NCBI GenBank assembly: GCA_040954595.2
Contig: CM082580.2
Span: 9,424,001 to 9,488,000 of the forward strand
From: Balanoglossus misakiensis
Lineage: Eukaryota > Hemichordata
Reading direction: 5' to 3'
DNA: 64,000 bases
Position 1 is the stretch's first letter, and every line of letters starts with the position of its first letter. The position numbers and the translations under genes were made by a program. Under the pieces are notes generated by a model. That model saw nothing but the letters and a program-made list of their open reading frames with translations, had not been told where the DNA came from and ran no database searches. Positions 1 to 10,973 of the stretch are shown piece after piece.

Positions 1-864
1 CTAACACGAGCTCCTGTGGAACCCTTTTGAAATATAAATACGAGATGTGACCTGAAAATATAATGCTCCTGTGGTTGGAATGTTGCATGTTTGGCGCTGG
101 GCTAAAAATCAGGGATGACTTCAGGATAAGCAAAGATAATTTGACTGAACTGGCCAACTGCCAAAAGGATCTCAGCCATGTTTAATTACCTAGCTACTTG
201 AACTGTCAACAAATCTGGCCGGAATTTTCTATTATCGTAATTTCTATAACCTGGTGCGGATTACATAGCAACAAGGCATGTTTTCATTATATCCACAGCA
301 GACAGATACACAAGACAACTGTCGGTGTCCTTGACCACAAGTGTGTACATGTACATGTTCATTATCGGTATCTTTGAACTGTACCAAACCTTTTGTAACA
401 ATTAGTGACACACACAGCAGTTCGCATCCACAGTTCCTGACACTCCCATGACAGAAGTTATACGATTATTGAAAATATTTGATGTTGTTTACATTCACCC
501 TGGTATATTATCAATTTATTTACAGTGGGTCATCTGTCATCCAGACAGCGATCTGAAACTTACAGGGTTTCTGTTGTTGGGTGTAACATTGTAATGACAT
601 ACCGGTGGTCTTAGATCAGCTTTTGAAACAACTAGGCACCTAGTTTCATGTTGTTTCTGTACATGCACAGTAGGACAGGGGCTGACAAATGTGGGGTAAT
701 ACGTAAACTGACAAATTGTGTCATTGGGACTGAGTCAAAAGTGAATTTCAGAGATGGACAATATGCTGGGTACACAACTTGACAATACCAAGCCTGTAAC
801 AGTCAACAATGCATGGATATGGCAAGGCCCTTCTTTACTTTACCTTAAACATATTAACCCTTAC
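1..864 (-). other. SCAP intron, left edge of window
   Basis: This stretch follows the splice donor of SCAP coding exon 4 on the minus strand. I looked for the next SCAP segment, which in vertebrates has a leucine-rich start and a Gly-Val-Pro-Gly motif, and did not find it. The remaining exons are presumably beyond the left edge. A TACATGTACATG run lies near position 350. Nothing else is supported. Confidence 0.6.
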
Positions 865-2933
865 CTTTGAGATTTGGAGAATAGTCAATTGTTGTTCCCT
901 GATGTTTATAAATACTTTGTATAAGATCGCCATCATTTGCAAACATGTCTTCATCTTTGTCCCATATCAGAGCTGGAGAGAGCATCAAGCAATCGTGACT
1001 AGGGAGCATCTTCTTATTTTGGTGCTTGGGCAGAAGTTCCATCACATAAAGACAGAAGCTTCTGATTGACAGACTGCAAGATGGGAAAGGACAGATATAC
1101 ATGTATGACGTGAGGTTGTTATAATTGTGAAGGCAAAGTATATTTCTTGAATGAAAATACTGTATTTTCAAACAAGGACTGACGAATACATACCTGTTGT
1201 TTAACTTGAAATCATTCAGATCTTTGAGTAACGGAAATACTTTTGACAGAGGTGCCCTGAATGCATCTGAACTAATAAGGTTTGGCTGCCATGGTGACAC
1301 AACAGCCTTCACATTAAATTGTTGAATGTAAGCAAGGGGTGGACCATCAAACTGTGGACAGAAAAAAAAAAAATAACAGTCATTATTTTCGTCTTTGACA
1401 GTTCACCATTGATATTTGTTTAAGTTGCCATAGACTACAGAAGCACGAATCTCTTCCATGCTTTAATGCTCTTGTCAGCACTCAGACATTTCTCCGGATA
1501 TCTCAAGTACATCATGCAGATATTTCTGTTGACAATATGTCTGAGTAGAACACATCCAATGTCGACTTGGCTGCCAACTTTGAAGCAAACTGCACCTATG
1601 GACTAGATATAGCACAGATACAGGTCATTCAACTCGCAACCTGGTCATCATGGACAGGCACCTGGTTGTACAGTGGGAAATGAAATCAGAATCAGATAGA
1701 TTGATAACAGGACATGACCTTGCTTGGTCTTGATACCATGTGCTTTTGGAGCAGACACCGAACAATGAACTAAAACGGTGGTAAAACGGTTCTTTCCTCT
1801 AATGCAATGCGATATCTGCAATCTGAGTGATTGACTCACTAATCCTTTGACTTCTGCTATCTGGTTGTAACAAAGGTCTCACTCGAATCAGCGCAGACAG
1901 ACAGATTCAGCCATGTGCTCTGCCGTCTCCCGCCCTAACCCAGATATGACTGACTCTTATCTGTCTAAAATCATACATGTTTACTGATCAATGTTCGAGA
2001 CATTCTCTTTCTCAGAAGATGCAGAAATGAAACTTGAGGTGTTTTACTGACTTCAGAAATGGATTTTATCATACTTTGAACACAAATCTACATCATTCTG
2101 ATTCCCAAAACCCCAGATGGTAAGTGCACAGAGATAGAAGATAAGATGTGAGACACATCTGTCCACCTTACCCAGTTTGGGATGGATGAATCGCTGGCTT
2201 CCACGGTATTTGGCGTCGGCGGTATGGTTGGTCTGTTTGGACTTTTCCTGAGGGGCAAACTGTACTCTTTCACTGGTGTGGAGAACTCCAATGGGGCGTA
2301 ACCGGGCAGTGGTAAATTGACGAGTGGGTAACTGTGTAGACAGAGAGAGAGAAATACACACATCTCATGTTACTGTAAGTTCATAACCCATTCGCTGTTG
2401 ACCAAAGAGTGAACCCAGGCATTACTCTCTTCTCCATATGATATACTTCTCCATACAGGGTGGAATTTTTAATCATATATTGCAAGTCTCATTTGAGTCA
2501 AGTTACATGTACAGCTGTTATTAGTAAAATATCTATTCAGGTATTTCACTTATTCCTACAATAATCTATGTACAAATAACATCAATATTTAGCATTTTTG
2601 TTGAATATTAATGTACTTGTTCACAAGGAGAAGAATTTGACAAGCAAGACAGCAACTCAATTCGGAAGTTCAATTTCACAACAATTTGATATAATTTATT
2701 TATTATTGATTCCTTCAAATACAGTATTTCAGAATTAACCATCCCTTAAATAAATTGTCTTTGACCTCCTCGCGTTTGTTTTACAAGATACAGATTTGGA
2801 ATATCTCTACTCACCTACAGACAATGGCCACCAGTATTGTGAAAGTGATCATGCAAAATGGATGACTGGAACAAAACAGGCCGTACTTATAGTAGACCTG
2901 GGACACCACATTACGTAGTTTTCTTGTCGACAT
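865..2933 (-). CDS. SCAP: SREBP cleavage-activating protein, N-terminal part
   Basis: SCAP is the sterol-sensing escort that carries SREBP from the ER to the Golgi. Four coding exons are visible on the minus strand: 2815-2933, 2172-2331, 1194-1351 and 865-1073, giving 215 residues. All join in frame, with phases 2, 0, 2 and 1 at the ends. Residues 1-18 are a basic cytosolic start (MSTRKLRNVVSQVYYKYGLF), then a hydrophobic first membrane segment at about 20-42. The PLVNLPLPG and EFSTPVKEYS motifs follow, then AYIQQFNVKAVVSPW and FRAPLSKVF in the first lumenal loop, and later LLPKHQNKKMLPSHDCLMLSP. These align along their length with the vertebrate SCAP N-terminus and loop 1. The start has a good context (GCCAAGATG). 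The sterol-sensing domain and WD40 repeats lie off the left edge, so the gene is cut by the window, not broken. Confidence 0.95.
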
Positions 2934-3008
2934 CTTGGCTGTTCGTAATCGTGGTGATAGTGATGACACTGGGCAGCTGATATGAATCCTATGCTAGCTT
3001 ATGCTAAT
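2934..3008 (-). other. SCAP: SCAP 5' UTR part of first coding exon
   Basis: A polypyrimidine acceptor on the minus strand (TTTGATTTTCAG) ends at 3009. It puts 75 untranslated bases before the SCAP start codon and implies a further non-coding first exon upstream, at higher coordinates. Confidence 0.6.
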
Positions 3009-6000
3009 CTGAAAATCAAACAAAAATTTATTAAAACTTCCTTAATAATAACCAATCTTCATTTAAATGACAATTAAAATGTCTTATCAATTTGCATAAT
3101 TGCATACATTCAAAGCTGAGGAGTGCAAGCATGTGGCTTCATCATGGGTACATGAAATGCATGTAATTCCCCTGGAATACAGATAGACATGCTACCTGTT
3201 TGAAGAAAGATTTCCAGTATGGCACACGCAATGCTGAAGAATAGCTGGTGAATACAGCACACTCATGACCGAATAAACTGATTATCAACTTGTAAGTTGT
3301 AAAATTCAACTAGTGATCAATATTTCATTCAACAAGCTTGTTTGTTTATAAGAAAGCCCGACCTTTCTTCACAATTAATCCCATAAATGCCACAGTACAC
3401 AATTACAATTGTTGCAAAGAGGATTGGTTTTGCCTCTGTTTGTTGGACAAAATAACGTCACCGATTGTTTTCTCTGGGGCAAAAATCAATACAGAACACC
3501 TACAAGAAGTCTTGTACAATTTAGTGACAGAAGCAAACAAACTCTGAAAGGTTAAATATACATAGGTAGTGGACTGTAAATATTTAGGTGTATTCAAAAT
3601 ATTCTAAAATGACTGGTGTTCAATTCAATGTTTGACATACAGGGTTATCTGACATGACAGCAAGAGATATACTAGTAGTCAACAATGCCTAAAAAAATCA
3701 ACTGCCAGAGATATAAGCACAAAATGATTTATCACCTATTTTTCTCTCAACCAAATGAAATCCAGTTCAACTCATATTTTGCAAGAACACTCTCGGAGAC
3801 ACTGTCAGGTATCTTCACATCAGACAAGAACCTTGTAATCTCAGCTGTGACTGAGAAATTTTCTAGTACGGTGTAAAACATTTAGGCCATCAATTTCAAG
3901 GATGAACATGACCAGCTACTCCGACATGCATAAAACCCCATGGGCTGCAATTAAATTAAGGTAGTAATTTCAACACCTCCTTTATGCCACGTGTGAATTG
4001 TAAAGGTCAACCATCAGACAATGGGAGAGGACAGAAGAACAATAAAATGATAGAGAGATACTCTATCGTTGCAATACTTTATCTCAGACACTCTATTATG
4101 TACTGAGATAAAACTGAATGACCATCATCTGATCTACATACTTCTATATCTGCTTCTTTACTTGTACCTGTACTATCTGATGGAACTTTACCTCTCTCCC
4201 TCTCGCTCAGGTTTCACGTATCTCTATAGCAAAGGTCATTATTTCACCTGTCACATTTGTTTATGAGCCTCATTTTACACATTATTTCACAATTCACAGT
4301 TCCATGATCAAGTGACCAATACATGGATATCACTATTTCACAAAGTGTAAATGTCACATGTGCTATCAATAAAGGTTGCATCATCATGTTGGCAGACTAT
4401 CCTCATTTCTGCTTTCATAAATGTGTGTGTGTGTGTTTGTTCATTACACTTCCACTGCAGCTCAACGGTCGAAGTCTCACACGGTCAAAGGGTCAGAATG
4501 GTGGTACAGACTCTTCACTTACTTTTTGGACAACAATATGAAACTCTTCACAGCATGGGGCATTTTGGCTAAGGTTTTGTGTCCTTTGTTTCGCTGAAAT
4601 ATATCTCTGATGTTAATTTCTGCAACACCAACCACAAGTCCATGTGTCTTTCTTGTGCTAATAGTATGAAAGTATGATGTTTTAAAACGTCTTTTCTGTC
4701 TCTGCTATGTGACTGTGATTTCCAGGCATATATTTTCAAAATAATCCCACTATCACTAATAACCAAATTTGCACAAATTCTAAACTTTTCAACTCGCAGT
4801 TTACACTTGCACAAAAGACTGTAATACCACTCTGTCTGTACTCATGTTTCCATCATTCTGACTGAAAGGTGAACAAAAGGACAAAAGAAATGAGTTCAAA
4901 CGGTCAACTTAGACTACAGACCAAACAGGTCAAAGGTCTTGCGACAAGAAATAAGCCATATAATATAATTTTTATACTTCATGTATTTACCACTCCTTCA
5001 CAAAATAGGTTAACTAACATTAACTGGAACATGAAGGTTCAAACAAGGGTCAATTGTGGATTTAATGTCTGTTGTTGCAGGCATCATTGAATAGTGGTGG
5101 TACTGGTAGCAGTTGTACTGTAGTAAATAATGTTCACTACTTACTGCTTGGCCAACCCCTTTTATGGCTAGCTAGGGTCATTTTTTAAAGTTAAGGTTAT
5201 CGCCAAAAAATCTAACACAGGTATTATCTTACCTGGATAGGAAGTACAAGAACACAAGAATGTTGTAAAGACAATCAATCACTGTACGCCTGGTGATAAA
5301 TGAGCTTGTTTTTGTGCTTTCATCTAGTGCCCTTTTCTTTCTTTTTAACGCATATTTCACAGAATACAAACGGACCAGTATATAACTGATACTAGATGAG
5401 GCTGGTAGCCAAAATAAAAACCTTCACAATTCTTAATGTATCAGCCTGTAACGCAGACATTTCTGCACAAAACAATTCTGCACAACTACTTTTACCTTTG
5501 ACACACCCCCTGCATACTCATACTGAAAAGCCATATACAAGGAACAAGCATCGAAGGGCGATGAATGCACTTAAGTGTACTCTTGCTTTCTGAATGAAAA
5601 TGTTTACTTTTGTTAATTCTGGGCTACAATAAAGGTATATTCTTTAGTTGTGTACCATTGACTATAGCAACCATGTAAACAGTTAAACATTTCGTCATTG
5701 TAAAGCTTTGGGCCTGCCATAACACCCGTTCCCAATATTTATGAATGCGTTAAGTGATAGTTACAGTATTGCTACACATTACCAATTCTAGTGGAAATGC
5801 AAGAGACACAACAGCCAATATCAGTATTACCAAGAATATCTTTCTGAGGTTGTAAATAACAATGTGTAGATTGTATAGATATAGGTATCTAAAAGATATT
5901 CCCACCTGTTTAAAATTGCCACACATTCCATTAAAATTTAGGAGAAATGGATAAATCTGCCAGTCTGCTAAATCGAATTTACAGTATGTTAACCTGTCTG

Positions 6001-6250
6001 GTAAATGGTATGGTCTCCTTCATCATGCTGAATACTGTAGTGTAGACTGTAGTAATGTACTAATGTCTGATTTCAGTGACATTATAGGTTGTGACAACTA
6101 TTTTGCTGCGGAATGCTTGTTTTAAAATCCACACCAAAGAAACCGAGTTTTTGTTTACTTCAGTGTTGTGGCAGCTCACCTGTACAACCTACATGACATC
6201 ACTATCAACCTATCATGCTCTCCCATCCATTTATGACTCATCCACCGCCC
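3009..6250 (-). other. Probable first intron of SCAP
   Basis: No coding exon was found on either strand here. The sequence is AT-rich with a short GT run near 4421. Two pairs of nuclear-receptor-like half-sites occur: GGTCAAAGGGTCA near 4484 and a DR1-like AGGTCAAAGGTCT at 4927-4939. The open frames in this stretch are short and show no family motif. Confidence 0.5.
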
Positions 6251-6259
6251 CATTGGCAA

Positions 6260-6760
6260 TGTTGGTACATGTACATTTTGCGGCGGTACGAAATCGCTGA
6301 GGTGATGTACTATAAATATAAAAATATCACGCGATACACATGACGTGACCTGTTCTTTGGGTGACGTCTTTATCGAGAGGAAAAGGGCCATCTTCTATGA
6401 CTAGTGCGACAGACGTCACCTACTGTCACCATGCAAACATGTGCAAAGGCAGAAATGTATCGGTGATGCAAGTGGGCGATCCCCTGTATCAACAACGGGA
6501 CGCAGCCGGCCCTTGATAAAAAGGGTTATATATGGCCCAGTTTCGACACACCGAGTCTCCTTTTTACATGATTACATTCGAATTGATCATAAACTCACCA
6601 TACTCGCGACGTCCATGCTCTCGCTTTCAGAAAGTGTATTTTTTCACTGCATCAACGGAAATGTGTTGATTCTCGATGTAGTCCGCCATTTTACCTCAGT
6701 TACCCATGATGCATTGCTGGAGGCAAGGCCCAAAAAAATAAAGTGATCGGTCTTTGCACG
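6260..6760 (-). promoter_or_regulatory. Probable SCAP promoter region
   Basis: This interval is locally CpG-richer than its surroundings. It holds several CRE-like TGACGT cores (6341-6425) and two YY1-type start-site motifs readable on the minus strand: AAGATGGCC from about 6393 and AAAATGGCGGAC from about 6695. Such motifs mark TATA-less start sites, and the position is right for a non-coding first exon of SCAP. The exact start cannot be fixed from sequence alone. Confidence 0.45.
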
Positions 6761-7262
6761 GAATGATTCCCGTTTAATATGTGCGCATGTTTGCTTTTAT
6801 GAAAATAAGCAATTTTATCTTCTTACAAATATTCTGAAATATTAATGATTTGTATCAATCATATTTGCATCCGACTCGACTACTGGTACTATAAAGCGCC
6901 CTCTGCGACAAAGTTGAAGTCTATCATTTGTTTTTCATTAGTTTGACATTTATACTGGTAGTGCTGCCTCAGGGGTCGTGTTCCCTTTGTGTCACATGTA
7001 ATAGCATAGTACATGTATCATTGATAGAATCATACACAGCTTGTGTGATAACTACCATTTCTTTATTTATTGCACTTGTGCCATGGCAACAACTGTTTTG
7101 ATTTCATTACAAATTGAAACAAAGAGTTGCAAATTGTCATTTTGCACATTGGGAAAAGGACCAAAAGTAACGTTAAAAGACAGTGACATTATTTTATTTT
7201 GTTGTATATATATGTTTCATTACGTTTCATAAAAGATCCAAGTAATATTCAAATAAACTCAA

Positions 7263-7268
7263 TTTATT
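7263..7268 (-). terminator. Candidate COASY polyadenylation signal
   Basis: AATAAA on the minus strand, 40 bases after the COASY stop codon. A second AATAAA lies further downstream near 7060, so the site used is uncertain. Confidence 0.45.
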
Positions 7269-7307
7269 TTCCAATGCATCTGATATACATGTATTTCATT
7301 TTGACAT

Positions 7308-9815
7308 TCATAGCTTCGATTCAGAAGTACCGTCATCAAAGGGCTGAGTGTTTGCTTGCATTCTAGCTTGTAAATGTGTCCACGCTTTCTCCACCTGCAA
7401 ACAGAATAAAGAAGTTCTTGGTTACATTATGGTACACTGTAATACCAAATCTAAAAGAGGAGCTAGCATCCTGTTTTATTTCTGGTGGCTGATGTTACTC
7501 TACCTGTTGCTGGGTGACCTGGGGATCCCACAGAGTGCTGAGTACAACGTTTGCATTGGCCACTCTCTCGTCATTACTGATCTGAGAGTCAATACGTTGC
7601 AGTGCTCTTTCTTCGCTCAAACCATCCCGGTCTATGATTCTCTTGACTGCCTAAAATGAAAAAAAAAAGTTGAAATTATGAGAAACCAAATTGTCACACG
7701 ATATAAGCTTACGCTTTCATTATCCTGTTTTTTTCAGAAATGTAAAAAAGAGCTACATAAACTGAACATTGTGGTGATAAATGCAGGATAAAGATTTGGG
7801 TTTTACCTCATCTTTAGGAACAATGGAAACCCACACTTCGTGCACAAACTCAGTCCAACCAGCTTCCAATAGTACTGCTGCATCTAAGACACATATCTTT
7901 ATTCCTAAGGACAGAGAGAATTTTTGAATTAGTCCAAAAGATTTTCACACCATTGGATATTTCAAAATAGCCAATCTGAAGCACAATCCATTTCTCACCT
8001 TTCTCTGTACACTCAGATATCTGCTGGTTTGCTAGCTTTGCTATTTCTGGCCACACAATATGATTGAGTGTGTTCAGCCTGGATCTGTCTGCAAACACTT
8101 TGGCCCCCAAGGCTCTCCTGTTGATGGCACCATTCTCAGCTACTATGTCTGAAAGTCAGATGGTTGTATATTAACATAGATATCTTTCCTTATCCTTTAA
8201 ATGAAACATTGATCTGTAATGCACATGTTATTAAGCAACGCATCTGGACAAAGAGGACTTACCCTCTCCAAATTCCTCAATGAGTTTGGCATATGTATCT
8301 GTGCCAGGTTCATAAGTCTTGTGTCCCAACTTATCACAATCGATAACAAACGCACCAAGTTTTTCTAATCTCTTACAGACTGAGGACTTGCCACTCGCTA
8401 TACCACCTGTCAAGCCTAAGACATACGGCTCCTTTGGAAGCATTGGTTTATCCTACGGAATGATAAAAAGCAAACTATATTTTATGTCTGAAGACACTCA
8501 GTATCCAGGTGACGAATGCTGAATATTTCTATACTGTTGGTACCTACCAGAGGTGGTTTGAGTAGAAGACCCAGAATCCTTTGCCTTTGACTGGAAGAAC
8601 TTATCTTACTTTCTTCATGAGCTGCATGATGGGTATCTCCCACAAGGCCAATGATATGTACATCAAGTTTGCTGAGACCCTGTATAAATGATACAGAATG
8701 AATAAATTTAAGAAATAGTATACCAAACAAAACCAGTCTATACCAAATATTACACTTCAAAGCTACGATTTCCAAATGCTATTGTCAGATTTCACAATCT
8801 GGACAGAACATCACCACAGATCTTGAGATTCTTAGACATACAGGTTACCTTTGCAATTCTCTTGTCATTTACCATGTCCCCACCCTTTACGGTTTCCTCA
8901 CTGACCACAATGCACTGCATGTCAGGATCAACGATGGACGGACCAAAGGGATCGAGGATGGGTACTACAGACTGGTCGTGCAAGAGCCAGGGTTTGACGT
9001 CCTTCACAAACTGCACAACTTCATCAATCCTTTGTTGGACTGGCAATATCAACTCACAGAGGGTTTTCTCTGAAAAACATGAAACGATAATCCTTTAATA
9101 ATTTCTGAGAAATGTCACATTTTATACTGGTGTATATACCGGTACTGTGTTTACCTGAAACTCAGATGACACGACTCTGAATTTCTTCCTGTTTGTTGAT
9201 AATGATATACTTACTTTTGTTCATGGCGCCATCCGTGACACCTACAGTTATTTTCTCCTCGGCCAGAAGACAAGATTCACTCAGTAAAATTTTATGTCCA
9301 TTGTGCAGTCTATCAAACGTCCCACCAAGCACTACACTTCTGTAAGATTTCAAGCATTCCTCTTTTCCTTCCTCGGCTGCATCTTCAAGAATACAGTTCT
9401 CCAACTGTTTTAGTTCCACATCAGTCTTTACACTGTACCCCGTTTTAATAAACTGAGGTAGGCCATTCCCGCTCTTGGGGAAATCGGTCAGCACGATGTC
9501 GACATCCCGACTCAGTTGCCAGGGTAACTGATGACCTATTGGCCGACTACCGATATTGTGGAGCAAGACCCGGACGTCCAAATTTTGGCAAACGTCTGCC
9601 GCGTTGGAGTATATGCTGGTTACCAGAGACGAGACTTCCTTGGTGAGTTTGATTGTGGGGATGGTCTGCACATCGACTGACTGGTGCAGAAATGGCAGCA
9701 AGTTGACGTACAGTGTCTCCTTGATGTGTCTGGAGGCACTGGTGAGAATTGGAGCGATGTTTGACCTCACCACATGGATTGGGGATGTCAGCAGCAACAG
9801 TCCCGTTTGGAACAT
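7308..9815 (-). CDS. COASY: Bifunctional coenzyme A synthase (PPAT + dephospho-CoA kinase)
   Basis: This enzyme adenylylates 4'-phosphopantetheine and then phosphorylates dephospho-CoA, the last two steps of coenzyme A synthesis. Eight exons on the minus strand, 9215-9815, 8849-9069, 8548-8679, 8263-8452, 7999-8148, 7807-7904, 7504-7650 and 7308-7394, join in frame to 541 residues (human about 564). Residues 164-175 hold the nucleotidyltransferase motif [12 protein letters not shown] with the HxGH signature. The [10 protein letters not shown] and [11 protein letters not shown] motifs follow. The kinase domain begins near 319, with P-loop [12 protein letters not shown] at 331-342, then [11 protein letters not shown] and [11 protein letters not shown]. 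The N-terminal [12 protein letters not shown] resembles the hydrophobic start of vertebrate COASY, which localises it to mitochondria. The start lies 8 bases inside an exon with acceptor TTCTGTACAG, so a 5' UTR exon lies upstream. No frame break was seen. Confidence 0.97.
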
Positions 9816-9823
9816 GTTAACAC

Positions 9824-10236
9824 CTGTACAGAAATAATAACAGGGTTCTAGTATCATACAAGTGACAAGAAATTTAATTCTGGTAATCTTGATTACAATT
9901 GGAAATTGCAATAGATATATTTAAACTTTTAGAAAACTTGAAGCAGGGGGGTTATTGCATTGATTTAAATGATTTCATTATTCATTTGATGGCCAAACTT
10001 CAAAGTTTAACTTTTTCATATACATTGCGTTTTCTGCCACAATTTATTTTCCTCTAAACTTCTTAAAGTAAAATGTATCTTATCTTGTACTCCTTGGATC
10101 TGCTCGAAATTGTCGTTGGATGACTTCATTTGTAATGTTCAATTCATTCGAAGAGTTACCACAGGGTAAACCAAAAGATTATACTAGTACTAACTACTTT
10201 AGTGCATTCATCAGAGACATCATGCTGGGTGCATAC
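9824..10236 (-). other. COASY 5' UTR intron
   Basis: AT-rich sequence between the acceptor before the COASY start codon (9824) and a good minus-strand donor, CTGGAG|GTATGC, at 10237/10236. No coding feature is seen. Confidence 0.45.
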
Positions 10237-10420
10237 CTCCAGGGCTTCCCCTGGTTTCACTCAAGTTTCACCCGGTCTCAATGGCTTCCCCTATTCAGTA
10301 GGCGTAGCCACTAGTGTAGCAGTGAACTTGTCACCACAAGTTTTTGGGTCGTGACGTGGGCTAAATGGGGAACGATTCCCGGCGTGCAAAGCACAAATAA
10401 AGGTTTTATCACGTCGCAAA
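10237..10420 (-). other. Candidate COASY 5' UTR exon
   Basis: A consensus donor (GGAG followed by GTATGC) on the minus strand ends a GC-richer stretch just upstream of COASY, where a non-coding first exon is needed. The left boundary is inferred from the donor; the transcription start (right boundary) is a guess within the CpG-rich interval. Confidence 0.35.
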
Positions 10421-10950
10421 GGTCAACCGGCGCCTAGCAATATCGCTGGCACCCAGCCAGGTCCAAGAGCGTGCCCCAGCATAGCACAGCAGTGGGTAAA
10501 AAGACCCAGTACAGCGTACCACAGCCCCAGTCAAGGTGCGGACTTTAGCCGACGAAATTGCGGACACCCGGCGCGACCGCAGACGGAATGTACATTGGGA
10601 GTGTCGACTAAGTGTCTGGCCTCTTTGAGAATGGAAAGGCTGTACCTATCTCAGGAGGAGAACTGGTCTCCGCTTGATCTCCGATTGAATCTGGGTCACG
10701 ATTTCGACCGTCCCCGTCGGAATGAGTACCGATCCTTTCAGGTGAGAACCGATAGTAATTTTGACCTTCAACCTTTACCAACTGGGCATGCCCAGATAAG
10801 TCATATGACAGTCACATGCATGAAACCGACCAATCGATAAGTGTAAATTTGCACTGACATGGCGGCAAGAGGATAGTCTACTGCCTGATTCTTGGAGATA
10901 TTGTATCGGATATTGACCGGCTTCGTTACTTTCCTTTCTGTTTCAGATAA
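10325..10950. promoter_or_regulatory. CpG-rich divergent promoter between COASY and ANKRD28
   Basis: This is the most CpG-dense stretch of the left half of the window. It lies head to head between COASY (minus) and ANKRD28 (plus), which are only about 1.15 kb apart start codon to start codon. A plus-strand YY1-like ACATGGCGGCAAG motif at 10858-10870 sits shortly before the first ANKRD28 coding exon. No TATA box is evident. The layout fits a shared housekeeping promoter; this is inference from spacing and composition. Confidence 0.5.
10631..10741 (+). other. Open upstream exon in phase with ANKRD28 (5' UTR or extension)
   Basis: A 37-codon open frame starts at an ATG (MERLYLSQEENW...) and ends at a consensus donor, CAG|GTGAGA. 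It joins in phase 0 to the exon at 10947-11000, which has acceptor TTTCTGTTTCAG and carries the ANKRD28 start codon, and that exon is open back to its acceptor. Spliced together they would extend ANKRD28 by 54 residues. I know of no such extension in vertebrate ANKRD28, so this may simply be 5' UTR. Confidence 0.35.
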
Positions 10951-10973
10951 AATTGGACCCCTTTGGAACAGAG

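Noticed and set aside
1-51. A minus-strand acceptor (TATTTTCAG) at the left edge with an open phase-compatible stretch, as a possible SCAP exon 5
   Set aside because: The translation (HISYLYFKRVPQELVL) does not resemble the expected SCAP segment, and the other end is outside the window.
253-397. Minus-strand open stretch after a TTACAAAAG acceptor-like site
   Set aside because: The cysteine- and histidine-rich translation has no SCAP similarity and the acceptor is weak.
7066-7080. TTTATTGCACTTGTG, also at 13537, resembling the miR-25/92 family seed
   Set aside because: No complementary arm that would form a precursor hairpin is seen at either site.
9556-9837. 93-codon plus-strand open frame
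   Set aside because: It is the antisense shadow of COASY exon 1.
10340-10400. GGGAACGATTCCCGGC, resembling a tRNA B box or tRNA-derived SINE head
   Set aside because: No matching A box or cloverleaf could be built, and the sequence lies in a CpG-rich promoter.
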